A stretch of 64,000 nt of DNA, from positions 1 to 64,000 of the forward strand of contig JAQGDQ010001061.1 in NCBI GenBank assembly GCA_030141605.1. Reading direction: 5' to 3'. This document shows, in pieces, positions 52,089-63,720 of this stretch. The first letter of the stretch is position 1; each line of letters starts with the position of its first letter. Both the position numbers and the translations under genes were made by a program. This DNA is from Tubiluchus corallicola (taxonomy: Eukaryota > Priapulida > Priapulimorpha > Priapulimorphida > Tubiluchidae). The notes beneath the pieces were generated by a model. It saw only the letters and a program-made list of their open reading frames with translations, was not told where the DNA came from and made no database searches.

Positions 52089-52487
52089 AAACTGCCTGAA
52101 AACCTTAATATAGCTGCCTTAGGAACTAATGATCTGTTGAAGTTGTTATTATTCGGTAAAGATGAATTTAACTATGTTGCTAACTGTAAAATATTCCAAT
52201 GTAAACATGACTTTATATTACGTACTAAACGCTTCCAGTAGTTTCTATCTGATATGAAATGCATCAGTCTTAAATATTTGTACATTAATATTTTCTAACC
52301 GTCATTTTCTACTAATGTCTAATGTAATCTTGTAGTAAAACTTGTCAGCTTGTGTAGTTATAGTCTATTCTTACTGTAAATGTTCTTGTAAATAGTGTAT
52401 AAAGTCTGTTGTGGTGAGGATCCTAAATCATGTTGTTCAAACTATCTGATCAAATCCTAAATAAATGATGTTTAAAGTAAACTAAAC
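52089..52487 (+). mobile_element. LINE 3' end (plus copy) with perfect 13-bp target duplication
   Basis: Reads LPENLNIAALGTNDLLKLLL...FILRTKRFQ with stop at 52239-52241, then the 3' UTR shared with 47453-47684. Bounded by TAACTCCAAAACG at 52076-52088 and 52488-52500, defining a 399-bp, 5'-truncated insertion. Confidence 0.88.
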
Positions 52488-52796
52488 TAACTCCAAAACG
52501 CTCACAGATAGACACTTGTGTACTATTAGGAGGAACTAATGTGGGCTTACATTTGGTGGTATGATTAGTGACCTTGGAACACACGAAGTTACCAAATTAC
52601 ATCATCAGTACCCCTCTATCCATTTCACGAATTCAATAATCTGGCGTGTTAGCCGAAACAGGGGGAATGATTGGATACAGCAGGTAAACTTTCAGGAATG
52701 ATTCTTTGGACCATTTTGACAACGTTGTAAAGAAAACAATTACAAGGAAGACGGAAACAACGACGAGAAAACTAAGAAACAAACACTTTTCCTTTA

Positions 52797-52915
52797 TCTA
52801 CAAATACGTATTGTTCAGCCACTGTAACAATTCCTTTATATACAAGTACATATTGTTCAGCCACTGTAACAATTCCCTTATGTACAAGTACATATTGTTC
52901 AGCTACTGTAACAAT
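52797..52915. repeat. 42-bp tandem repeat, 3 units
   Basis: Unit ATATTGTTCAGCCACTGTAA followed by CAATTCCTTTATATACAAGTAC. Confidence 0.93.
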
Positions 52916-53039
52916 AGCTACAAGAATTCCTACAACATCAACAGTGGCGTAGCTAATGGGGTAGCAACCGTCCCCCCTCCGTACATTTTTTTCAAAATTG
53001 GCGCCTTTCAAACAAATTTTTTAATTCACTTTTGCAGTT

Positions 53040-53400
53040 GCTGAACGATCCTTTGATCTCCTTCTAACAGATAAAATCCTACCTTCTTTCTACAATGAAC
53101 GAGGATAGATTGTCTGGGTTAGTTTTGCTCTCCATTGAAAGAGAGTTTTTTTGCAGTGGCGTAGCTAATTGGGGAGCAATCATCCCCCCTAGTGGCATTT
53201 TTCAACAATTTTTTTAAGCTCACCGTTTCACTTGTGCAATAAAAGCAGAATCCTCTTTATTTTTAATCGATTGAAACAGATAAAGTCTTGCCTTCGTTCT
53301 ACAATGGGCAAGGATAGAATGCCTGGGTTAGTTTTGCTCTGCATTGAAAGAGAGTGGCTACTGAGGTGGATTATAATAAAGTTATAGATTATTTTGCTGG
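53040..53400. repeat. Dispersed repeat, inverted relative to 1972-2700
   Basis: Carries TGCAGTGGCGTAGCTAATTG twice-like and GATAGAATGCCTGGGTTAGT; the part near 53330-53385 corresponds to one unit of the 71-bp minisatellite, suggesting that array was amplified from this repeat. Confidence 0.78.
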
Positions 53401-53654
53401 AATGAAACCTAGATGAAAGAGACTGTTGTAGTTCCTTCATCTTACATCTTTCACAATGACTCATTTTGTTTTCATTTTACGTTTAAAATTAAAATAATTA
53501 AACAACTCACGAGTTTCTATTACGTTTTAAGATTTAAGAACTCACTGTAAAACTTTTAATTGTGTTTTAAGTTTAAGTACAAAATAACAATTATGTACTT
53601 CCTGTAAAACTCTATCTTTCCTGTGTTTTGATTTTAAACACAAAATTAAAATTA

Positions 53655-53965
53655 GTAATTGTTTGGCGTGGTCACGGTGCCTTTTTGATTTGCTTGCTCC
53701 CCCTAACTTTAGAACGTGGCTACGCCCCTGTCACTGCGCCTTTTTGATTTGTTTGCTCCCCCTAACTTTAGAACGTGGCTACGCCCCTGTCACTGCGCCT
53801 TTTTGATTTGTTTGCTCCCCCTAACTTTAGAACGTGGCTACGCCCCTGTCACTGCGCCTTTTTGATTTGTTTGCTCCCCCTAACTTTAGAACGTGGCTAC
53901 GCCCCTGTCACTGCGCGATTTTGATTTGCTTGCTCCCCCTAACTTTAGAACGTGGCTACGCCCCC
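53655..53965. repeat. 59-bp minisatellite, 5 units
   Basis: Unit includes TGTCACTGCGCCTTTTTGAT, TTGCTCCCCCTAACTTTAGA and ACGTGGCTACGCCCC. One unit of similar sequence is at 24150-24180. Confidence 0.95.
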
Positions 53966-55480
53966 TGAACAACATTTTTTCAACATACAAACACGAATTA
54001 AAATGAAAACACATCTTCAGAAAACAGCATACACGTGCTACATGACATTTGTTTGACCCAGACGTGAAAAATACCCACTCCAGCTGTCATTATCTTCCCT
54101 CCTACCAACCAGCTGTTGCTGTCACTGACACAGGTAAATGTTCTAACCCAGGTATTTTGTTATGTTAATGGGCTGATGTTTAAACAAGCTTCCTAGCTAC
54201 GGGGCTCAAAACACCTGAGCTCTTTGTTTCTATTTTAATTAATGTCAGTTTACTTTTGTACAGGTAGCCTAGACACCGCAAACATTGTGAAAAGAAACTC
54301 AGGCAAAGAGTTCAGTCTACGGCCCATTTCACACTGAGGACGCCCAGCACAAGGCCCTGAGGACAAATTGCTTTTGGAATTCTTCACAAAAATGGAACGC
54401 ATTATTTCCAATGGTGTATTTCACACAGTCCTCCTTGTGACAGCTAGAAGCTATGCGTCCTCCTCGTGAGGAATTTTATCGCATGGTAGAAATACTACAA
54501 GGAATTCAGTCTTAACTTAATTACTCAGTTACTTCTTTCTTACTTAACGGCATAAATTCTAAGATTTAATCTCTTTTAACAGACTGACGATTTTACGTTT
54601 TATTAATGCAACACCGATCGCCATATTCGTGAAAAAGAAAAATAATGTATTTAATATGTAATAATATATTTCTTTTATGCATGTTTTCAGATTTTAAAGT
54701 GGTTAGTAAAACTTTACTAAAGAAATAACAGTTCTGTCAGGTCTGACTTTACATTAACTAATATTAATAATTGTACTTTGTACATGAGAAATACAGCAAG
54801 TTTTATTTCATTTAAACACGATTCTACAGTATAAAACTTGCAAAGTAGCTGCAGCTAACTGGACGCACGGAAAAAATTATGTTTGTTAAATTTTCACCAT
54901 TTCGTTTCAAAAGGTGACCGTTAAATTAGTCGTTAATTGAAAATTGTCGTTATTACATTTAGCTTATACCTGCAAAGATGTAGCTGCAAAGATTAATTGC
55001 CTTAGGCCCCTTTCACATTGAGGAACACAGGGAAAAATGACGCACAGAATTGCTGTCAGAAAATTTTCTGAAAATTTCCGATTTTTCTGGAAATTCCATG
55101 CAGCAAGAAAGTTCCAGTGAAACCGCTAATGCTCAACATCAACAAAATTAGACTTTACCACTAATGAACCTTAATAATTTAACTCACTAGTCATTAGCTT
55201 AATTGTTTAATATAAACTGTTAAAACTAGGTATAAATGTTGAATTAGTTTATTATGCTAAAAGTGTGTAAGTTAGCATCATGTATGTTTAGTGTTGCCAG
55301 CATCATGTATGTTTAGTGTTGCCTTGTTTAGTGTTTGTTGCGTCAGCAGCAAGGAAAAATATGAAGCAACTGTGGAACAAGTAAAAATTGTAAAAGGTTA
55401 GAATGCAGAAACTAAATTAATCAAATCTTTCTTCATTGGAAGACTCCATTACGTTCGTGTGAATAATCCAAGCAGCACGA
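53966..55480. other. Intergenic: no gene; possible MITE remnants
   Basis: GGCCCATTTCACACTGAGGA (54321) and GGCCCCTTTCACATTGAGGA (about 55004) are similar in the same orientation, suggesting two related element ends. Nothing coding. Confidence 0.5.
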
Positions 55481-55489
55481 CAAAATTGC

Positions 55490-55765
55490 TACAGTGTTGT
55501 CACAACAGACAATGCAAATGGTGGCACAATATGGAAATGTGAAGTTGCCACAACATTGTGCCAATATTTTTTCCACATTGTGACAATTTCGCGACAATAT
55601 TGGTACTGACATTGTTACAGCGTTCCAATATTTTTGAGAATATTTTTCCATAATTGTGACAATGTTGTCACATTATTATTATTATCAATATTGTCACAAC
55701 ATTGTCACAATATGGAAGAAAATTGATAAAAAATATTGTCACAACATTGTGGCAAGATTTTTTCT
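55490..55765. repeat. AT-rich segment built from CACAACATTGTGACAATATT words
   Basis: Many self-complementary repeats of ACAATATTGTCACAACATTG and its variants on both strands; strong potential for hairpins. No unit length is constant. Confidence 0.75.
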
Positions 55766-56154
55766 GCTGCCGGGTAAGTTTATCCTACATTTTTCCAACC
55801 CTATCAATTTCCTCATTCTGACATGCAGTAATTTAAGACGCGAGTACAGTGTATGTAATAAATCTTCATTAAAACGTTTCCATAAAAAACCCTGTGTTAT
55901 TTATGCGTTTAACAAACTAGTTATACGAAATTACAATACCTGTACTTGTACTGAGGTGTCTAAGTTATGATGTCATCCTCATGCATTATTCTACTGCACT
56001 GCTGTAAACATCATCACATACACACAATGTATACTGTACGTCTTCTCCACGTGCATCTTAAACACAATGTAAACTACTGACGTTAGCAGCTGCTACTAGG
56101 CAACCTTTTAATCTATAATCTTCCCAGCGTGCGCGCGCAAATCTCGGTTGCAAG

Positions 56155-56395
56155 TCAGAACTCTGTGCTACGCTACTGTGTGCTCTAAGCTTCCAGCAAA
56201 TGCTGTTGACAGAGACTGGAGTACGCTACTGTGTGCTCCAAGCTTCCAGCAAATGCTGTTGACAGGGACAGAGTACGCTACTGTGTGCTCTAAGCTTCCA
56301 GCAAATGCTGTTGACAGAGACAGGAGTACACTACTGTGTGCTCTAAGCTTCCAGCAAATGATGTTGGCAGAGACTGGAGTACGCTGCTAACAAAG
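56155..56395. repeat. 53-bp minisatellite, about 4.5 units
   Basis: Unit GTACGCTACTGTGTGCTCTA followed by AGCTTCCAGCAAATGCTGTT and GACAGAGAC. Ends exactly at the start of the 56393 dispersed repeat. Confidence 0.95.
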
Positions 56396-56850
56396 CGTAG
56401 ACAGGATGATTTTCATATACTACCACATTTTCAAATCCGATAAAAAGTATACATTTTAACACAATTAACACTGCAAAAGCGTTTCTGATAATTAAATAAT
56501 AGATTAAAATCTTAATTAACAGCGGACGTGCCCAATTATCGATGACATCACAAACTAACATAATTTTCAACAGCAAAAATATTCCACGAGCGCGTTGCAT
56601 GTGTTTGCAAAAGAGAAAATTGAAGTACAGTGCTACTATAAGATATTCAGTGTGTTCTACTAAAACTAGGCAAGTTTTAAGACAAAAATTCAAATTTCAA
56701 ATTTACACTTGTGCTTGAGTATGAGCTGTCAAACGTGTGTAGTTTGTCACAGACTAACACGTCTGAACTAAGAGGTACAGCACCTGTTTTTTGTACAACA
56801 CTTTCCGAAATGCAGGCGCTAGTGCCCGTCTAACTAGCGATGCCAATAAA
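56393..56850 (-). repeat. Dispersed repeat of about 455 bp, inverted copy of 50736-51195
   Basis: Reverse complement matches 50736-51195 end to end with scattered changes (for example AGTACAGCACCTGTTTTTTG-like, GGCGCTAGTGCCCGTCTAAC). Confidence 0.85.
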
Positions 56851-56884
56851 AAATGTTTTTAGCATACTTGTGTCAAGTGATACC

Positions 56885-57150
56885 TTTTAGGGTGGCATAC
56901 AAGTGGTTGAGTGGTGCTGTGGTGCTTAATGAATGAAGTTAAGCAATGCTAAATATGGTCGTTGAATGGATGGGTGACTGCCGGAGTGCACATTTTTGAC
57001 ACTTTCACCTGCCATCCTGCCCAAGAGTACTTATCTCAAGGATGTGTAAGAGACCACTGCTGGTCAACTGTCACAAGATTCCAATACTGCCACAACAAGA
57101 TTCCGGTCTCACTACAACATTCTGCATTGACTAAGCCCTGCCACTGAATA
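56885..57150 (+). mobile_element. 5S rRNA-derived SINE (second lineage)
   Basis: GAAGTTAAGCAATGCTAAAT and GAATGGATGGGTGACTGCCG are 5S A- and C-box-like; the body CACTTTCACCTGCCATCCTG ... GAGACCACTGCTGGTCAACTG matches 44700-44790. Confidence 0.8.
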
Positions 57151-57249
57151 CAAGACTCCAGTTATCACAGTGGTGAGCTGGACAAAAAAAAATTATCCGC
57201 AAATTTAGAGAAAACTCACATCAAATGAATGATAAAGTAAAAAAATTTG

Positions 57250-57600
57250 ATATGTTCAGATTATAAAACATGCACAAATTTTTGCTTGATAAGATTGAAA
57301 ATTTGCCATGTTTAAATTATGGAACATACACAATTTTTTACTTAATAAGATTGAAAATTAGCCATGTTTAAATTATGGAACATACACAATTTTTTACTTA
57401 ATAAGATTGAAAATTAGCCATGTTTAAATTATGGAACATGCACAAAATTTTACTTCATAAGATTGAAAATTTGCCATGTTTAAATTACGGAACATAAACA
57501 ATTTTTTACTTGATAAGATTGAAAATTTTTCCATGTTGAAATTAAGGAACATACACAAATTTTTACTTGATAAGATGACAAAACAACAAAATTTTTCTAA
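57250..57600. repeat. 56-bp minisatellite, 6 units
   Basis: Unit ATTGAAAATTAGCCATGTTT followed by AAATTATGGAACATACACAATTTTT... at 57305, 57361, 57417 and 57473. Confidence 0.95.
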
Positions 57601-59580
57601 TAATCACCTGTTTTTCACTGAGAAACACCGCCAGCACCAGATTTTAGTTATTTTCCGCAAAATTACTTTTGGGACGGGAGTGCTAGTATTTTTTACGCTG
57701 TAATTATCTAATTACTAATGTTTATTTGTTCATAATGGTGGGTTCATAGGTTTCTTCACAACAGATAATTACAGTAAATACCTAGCCGTCCATAGCAGAA
57801 CCTATTAGCACCTAATTTAGCTACAAAGGAATTAGGAGATTATTGTAAATTTAAGCAGGTTAGTTGAGAAAATGATCATTTGTAAATTGGAGATAATTAC
57901 AGGTGAGCAAACAATCAGTGATTCGTCAGGTGCCTCGGGTTATTTTTATAGGCAGTTAGTAAAGAGGAAGGAATGTTTACCCAGAGTGTGTTGACTTATT
58001 CAGGAACAACTTGGAAAAGAATTGTGCTTTTCTGAGCTAAATTGCTGAAAAATAATAGTGGCCACATGGCTTTGCAACCAATTCTTGATAAAAAAAAGCA
58101 TAACTGAATAAACGTTCATATGAATAAAGAGAATATTCAACATTTGGAAGTTTAATAATTCGAAAATAATCAAGATTGACCTTATTTTGTTGCCTGCTAA
58201 TTAAACTACATGTATATTCTTTTCTCTGGATTATATAGCAAATGTCATAATTTTAAAAATTACTAACGTTTCCTAAATTAAACTGATAACATTATTGCCC
58301 ACCAGTATCTAAAAAATCTTTTTATCTGTATTTAGTAAAGGATAGCAGACTAGGTGACTTTATAGTCTTTTCGCTATCCTTTCTCTAGTTCTAGATCTAT
58401 CTATACATTTTAACCATTCTTCAAAACTTATTAGAGATTCTTTTATTAATCATGCTTTATTGTAGCATTATAAAGAGATAAATAAATTAAAAATGAATTG
58501 AATTGAAAATACGCTTTACAACTTGGAATATTGCTATCCGTAAATTACGGAAACTGTCGTACAGAGTTCACACATACATCCTGTTATGTATTTATCCATT
58601 TGTGATGTGTGGTGAATAAATTATGTTTATCAGTAATGGCTGCTTGTGCGTTGCTCACACATACATCCTGCCTCATATTACTGGTACCGTACTGCCGAGT
58701 AAGCACTTTGCAAACTGCTTTCGTAAATTCTATGTAGCATTGTAAAAATAGTAGTAACCCGACATTTAAATTTATAACCAAATGTAGGTTATATGACGTA
58801 AACTCAATAATGGGTTTCAACTTGTATAAAATGTTGCCCTAAAACAGTAAGACGTGTTTAGGTATTTTCATGTATTATCTCGTAAAATTCTAGGCAGCTA
58901 GCAACAATAAGTTTAGAAAAAGTTTGTATAACAAATTTGAATTTGAATTTTTTATCAAAGTATCAATTTAGAGAAAAGTTAGAGTAAGTGGTATCTTTTT
59001 AAATTCTTTACTTTGTCTTCCTTTATGTAAATAATATCTGTGTGTTTGATGTTGTTGTTGCTGTTGTTGGTGTTGGCGTCGTCAGCATTGTCGTCATTGT
59101 CATTGTTGTCAGTGTTTAATATTTGTTTTTGTTTTACGTTTGCTACTCATTTCTTTAAATTGAACCATTTATTTAACTTACTGTACATGTGCGTTCGAAA
59201 ATAAATAATATTAATAATAATAAATATCGCAAAAATTAACTTGATATAAATGTTTTAACTGAACAAAATTTATTACAATAAACTAATTTACAGTAACATG
59301 ATATAATACAGATATTATCACAAGAAGATTAGAATGTAATGAATGATAATTAAATAACATAATTATTTATATTTACCTTCGTATTTTTTTAAAAATTCAT
59401 TTCACTAATAATTATCAGTCCACTTCAAAAAAAAACACTCTAAATTTTTGTAATCCAAATATAATATATAACATAATATAACAATAACAAAATAGGTTGG
59501 TGTGCATATTTAAGGTGATAATCATAAAAAAGACAAAATGCCGTTTAAATCTCAGAAAACTTTTATTTTTTCAGAAACCA
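57601..59580. other. Intergenic: no gene seen
   Basis: AT-rich; a TGTTGTTGTTGCTGTTGTTGG microsatellite at about 59049-59110, and a LINE-like tail (AAATGAATTGAATTGAAAA) at about 58490-58508. No coding signal. Confidence 0.5.
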
Positions 59581-59581
59581 G

Positions 59582-59843
59582 AAAAATTACAGATAAAACT
59601 AGAAGTAACGTGTAAGTATACAATACATTAGGGGATGCAAAAATTCATTAAGAAACTGTATTAAAAACTAAATTAGAAGAAATATTACAATTACTATTTA
59701 AGAAAAGTTCTTTTTTTCTTATTTAGTAATTGTAATATTTCTTCTAATTTAGTTTTTAATAAAGTTTCTTAATGAATTTTCTAGTCCTATTTTCATGTCA
59801 TTGTATACATACACTTTATGTATAGTTTTATCTGTAATTTTTA
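59582..59843. repeat. Long inverted repeat (palindrome), arms about 125-130 bp
   Basis: The inner 65 bp of each arm (ATTCATTAAGAAACT-TATTA ... AATATTACAATTACTA) is nearly perfect; the outer part is matched with gaps and ends AAAAATTACAGATAAAACTA. The central loop is only a few bases. Probably a snapback MITE. Confidence 0.9.
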
Positions 59844-60166
59844 TGATTATTATTGTATTTCTCTATTTTTACAGCTGACAAAGTCCGTGAAGAAAGTTTC
59901 GGGAAAAATAAAAGTTTCGTGAGATTTCAAGGACACTTTGTCCTCTTTACGATCATGACCTTAGCAAGTCTCTGAAGAGAACTATCTTATTTTCAAGCAA
60001 ACAATTATAAAATATGTCAGTCTGCATATTTAAAGTTACTTGAAAAAGTCTGTTTATCAATGTTTATTTGTCTACAAAAGATGGAGCCACTATAAATGAT
60101 GGATACGCATGAAGTAGGAATTCAATCAATGCATTATATAATTAGTTTAGTTTAGTTTGCTGACCT

Positions 60167-61131
60167 GCGAATCATTACATAACACAGCACACTACACAAC
60201 ACAGTACTCATTATATTATGACATATACACGTGACATATGAATCATTACATAACACAGCACACTACACAACACAGTACTCATTAGATTACATTATAACAT
60301 AAACACGTGACGTATGAATTATTACATTACATTATGACATATACACGTGACATATGAATCATTACATAACACAGCACACTACACAACACAGTACTCATTA
60401 CATTACGTTATAACATATACACATGACGTATGAATTATTACATAACACAGCACACTACACAACATGGTACTCATTACATTACATTATAACATAAACACGT
60501 GACATATGAATCATTACATAACACAGCACACTACACAACACAGTACTCATTACATTACATTATAACATAAACACGTGACGTATGAATTATTACATAACAC
60601 AGCACACTACACAACACAGTACTCATTACATTACATTATAACATAAACACATGACGTATGAATTATTACATTACATAACACAGCACACTACACAACACAG
60701 TGCTCATTACATTACATTATAACATTAACACGTGACATATGAATTATTACATAACACAGCACACTACACAACACAGTACTCATTACATTACATTATAACA
60801 TATACACGTGACATATGAATCATTACATAACACAGCACACTACACAACACAGTATTCATTACATTACGTTATAACATAAACACGTGACATATGAATTATT
60901 ACATAACACAGCACACTACACAACACAGTACTCATTACATTACATTATAACATAAACACATGACGTATGAATTATTACATTACATAACACAGCACACTAC
61001 ACAACACAGTAATCATTACATTACATTATAACATAAACACGTGACATATGAATCATTACATAACACAGCACACTACACAACACAGTGCTCATTACATTAC
61101 GTTATAACATATACGCGTGACATATGAATGA
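60167..61131. repeat. 76-bp minisatellite, about 13 units
   Basis: Unit GACATATGAATCATTACATA followed by ACACAGCACACTACACAACA and CAGTACTCATTACATTACATTATAACATAAACACGT. Units differ by insertion of ACATT words. Confidence 0.96.
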
Positions 61132-61429
61132 CATAACACAGTTCCACACGGCTGCAGTGCATTGTGAAGCAGACTATAGCATTTGTGTATGGTCACATTC
61201 AAAACAGTGCAGATCTATAAAACTTTTCAGTTTTCATATCCTGCCATTCAGTCTTGATTGATACAAGATTTTCTTAGCCAAATACATATTAGTTCCTCAA
61301 CTACATATTCTTGGTACATGCTTTTGTATGTGATGTTGTTTTTTCTCAGACATTAAAGGACAAGAAAACACCATTCTTACGTAAATTTAGACAAATTTTG
61401 TGTGACTTACACACCGTCTAGTTTGCACA

Positions 61430-61505
61430 AAACTTCTGCTAGCAGCAGGTAAAAAGAGTACTGTCGCTCACACAGTGCCGACCCGGTTGTGTAAGTACTG
61501 TTTCT
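61430..61505 (-). repeat. Dispersed repeat shared (inverted) with 16384-16440
   Basis: CTGTCGCTCACACAGTGCCGACCCGG is the reverse complement of the GGGTCGGCACTGCGTGAGCG region in the exon 8-9 intron, with flanking similarity. Confidence 0.65.
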
Positions 61506-61959
61506 TTTAAACTCAGCATGTGTTGTGCTCGAATTCTCGTATTCTCGAACGTGATAAAATGTAGAATTAGAAGTTTATCATGCCTCTAACAATTCCATTT
61601 AATTCATATTTTTTTCATAGTTTCGGTTCTTTTATCTTACAGAAAATTTAGATAATTTACTCATGGCGTCCTTGCATCTTCACACAATATTCGTTTTACA
61701 TAATACTATTACAATCGTAAAGATTTTCTGAAGCAGCACCCCCCGCTAATCTTAGCTACGAGCTCCCACTCTGGTTTCTAATGCATTTTCAACAATCACA
61801 AATGCTGAAACTTGCTTGAGATGTTATGCAAACACAGAAGTGTTCTTGACACTTGAATTCACGTGACAAGCAGATATCTAAACTAAAAGTCGGTTTACAC
61901 GAATCAATATTTGCATAAGGAATGAAACGTGGGTCTGAATTTCTGCTTACAGCAGACAT

Positions 61960-62268
61960 GAATTTAGAAATGTTACACCTTCTGTGACACATAAATACAA
62001 TGCAGTATATTTAACATACTCCTCACATAACCTAGCTATTGAGACTGGAAGATTGGCAAGGATAAAAAGAGAAGACAGGCTATGCTCCTGTCCTGGCGTA
62101 AACATTCAAACAGAAGAGCATGTTATCTGTTTTTGTCCACTTACGAATCACCTTCGTGAAGATAACACTGAACTGAGCTTCAACGATCTGCATGAATTTT
62201 TCAATGGAAACCCAATGTCATATTATGAATTTGTAAATAACTGTTTAGCGATTTTTGGACAGTAATGA
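61960..62268 (+). pseudogene. LINE ORF2 C-terminal fragment (third type)
   Basis: Frame ending at the stop at 62263-62265 reads YLTYSSHNLAIETGRLARI, EDRLCSCPGVNIQTEEHVIC and FCPLTNHLRE. The C-x-C...EEHVxxxCP zinc-knuckle-like pattern is the C-terminal end of many non-LTR ORF2 proteins. The upstream frame is not recognisable. Confidence 0.75.
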
Positions 62269-62349
62269 TCATGTTATGTAATCAAAAGTCCTTTTTTGTA
62301 GTGATCTATGGACTGAACCAAAATATCATGTTCGACTATCTCTTAACCA

Positions 62350-62402
62350 GTCAGTAAACACACACACACGCGCGCACACGCACAAACACACACACACATA
62401 TA
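62350..62402. repeat. (CA)n microsatellite
   Basis: CACACACACGCGCGCACACG-type run, lies shortly after the LINE fragment. Confidence 0.95.
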
Positions 62403-62634
62403 TATTCTGTTTATTATTTGCAGTATTTGTAGCTATAATTATTGCAAATATATCTAGTTCTTATGACATACAAAAATGCCACAAATGTTAACAAAATCGA
62501 TGATCCCAGATACCTGGTCCTTGACAGCCATGAAACATAACATATCCTACTCACAGTACTTGAATGTGCTTGCGATATTCATCAAACATACACGGCGGCA
62601 AGAACTGTTCTATCGTCTATATAAAAAACAGGAA

Positions 62635-63270
62635 AATATAAAAACAATTTTAAAACAGGTATAGGAAATGGAAAAATTACAATAAGCGTTTTTACAGTTT
62701 CGTTGTGAGCGCGCGTAATTGCTGCAGGTCAAAGGTTAAGTGTACCACAGCAACGAGTCTTAACTACTACTGTCATGGGACATGTGTAAAGCAAAGCCAT
62801 CTGTCGCATTAGTTCAGTAACTTAAGTTTGTTTACGTTGAGTTTACTTAATTATTCATTAGTCTGTGCGTAGAGTGATATATTTGCTTGGTAATGAACTA
62901 AGTAAGGTTCTAGCTAACTGTTAAAACTGTTACTATTACACAATAGCTTGGGCTGTGAGGTGTTGTCAAGTGTACACAAATGCATTGTCTAGTAACCATT
63001 GATCTTTTCATGATCATCATCAATCACTGGAACTGTGAAAAGGCGTATTGTAAATGGAAAAAATACAATTCTAAAATATATATTATAAATTGGAAAATCA
63101 CAATAATAAAATAGGTATTGTAAATGGGAAAATTACAATTACAAAATAGGTATTGTAAATGGAAAAAATACAATTCTAAAATAAATATTATAAATTGGAA
63201 AATCACTAATAAAATAGGTATTGCAAATGGAAAAATTACAACTATAAAATAAATATTGTAAAACAAAACA
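62635..63270. repeat. About 36-bp AT-rich tandem repeat interrupted by a MITE
   Basis: Units of AAAATAGGTATTGTAAATGG followed by AAAAATTACAAT lie at 63050-63270, and one more unit end (GGAAATGGAAAAATTACAA) lies left of the MITE at 62660-62681. Confidence 0.85.
62681..63049 (-). mobile_element. MITE family A copy 5, full length, inverted
   Basis: Left end AATAAGCGTTTTTACAGTTT, right end CTGGAACTGTGAAAAGGCGTATT. Collinear in reverse with the 17023 and 42393 copies. Inserted within the 36-bp tandem repeat. Confidence 0.9.
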
Positions 63271-63287
63271 GGTAGGACATAAAGTAC

Positions 63288-63375
63288 CTTTCGTGGTAAA
63301 CTGCTGTATTGCAGAAAATCTTCTAGGAAAAGTAAGACATTCGCTACATCTTGAGGCAGTTCTGCTAGTTTCCCG
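63288..63375 (-). CDS. Orphan exon of an unidentified upstream gene
   Basis: 88 bp = 1 + 29 codons, between acceptor CTTTATTTCAG and donor GTACTTT on the minus strand. In the frame starting at the second base it reads GKLAELPQDVANVLLFLEDF then LQYSSLPRK, an amphipathic helical segment with good codon texture. I do not recognise the protein. It lies about 21 kb upstream of myosin exon 1, on the same strand, and its phase (1/0) does not help join it to the myosin start. Confidence 0.5.
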
Positions 63376-63541
63376 CTGAAATAAAGACAAGTAGATGTAC
63401 AGGAAACGTAAAACTAAATTTACAACTAAATACGAGTTTTAGTTAGAGTAACATGAGCAAAAGATAAAAATACTCAGACTTCGCAAATCCTTAAAGAAAA
63501 CCGGACAATTGATTCGACTCTCAATCTCATTTTAATTTACC

Positions 63542-63720
63542 AGAGGTGAGCATTCTCTATAGGAAAGTGAATTTGAATCGAACCGAATTTTAGTGTTTCG
63601 AATTCGAACTGATTTTGAAAGATTTTCGAATAAGTTTTCGAACCACCAGTAAAAAGCAGTCTTAGAAAGATCATGCATATTACTCCATTTTGTTCTGCAG
63701 TAAAACCACTAATAACTTGT
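63542..63720 (+). mobile_element. Truncated copy of the TTCGAA-rich MITE
   Basis: GAGGTGAGCATTCTCTATAG to CCACTAATAACTTGTTTA matches 32135-32350. The right half is missing and replaced by the pentanucleotide array that begins at 63721. Confidence 0.78.
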
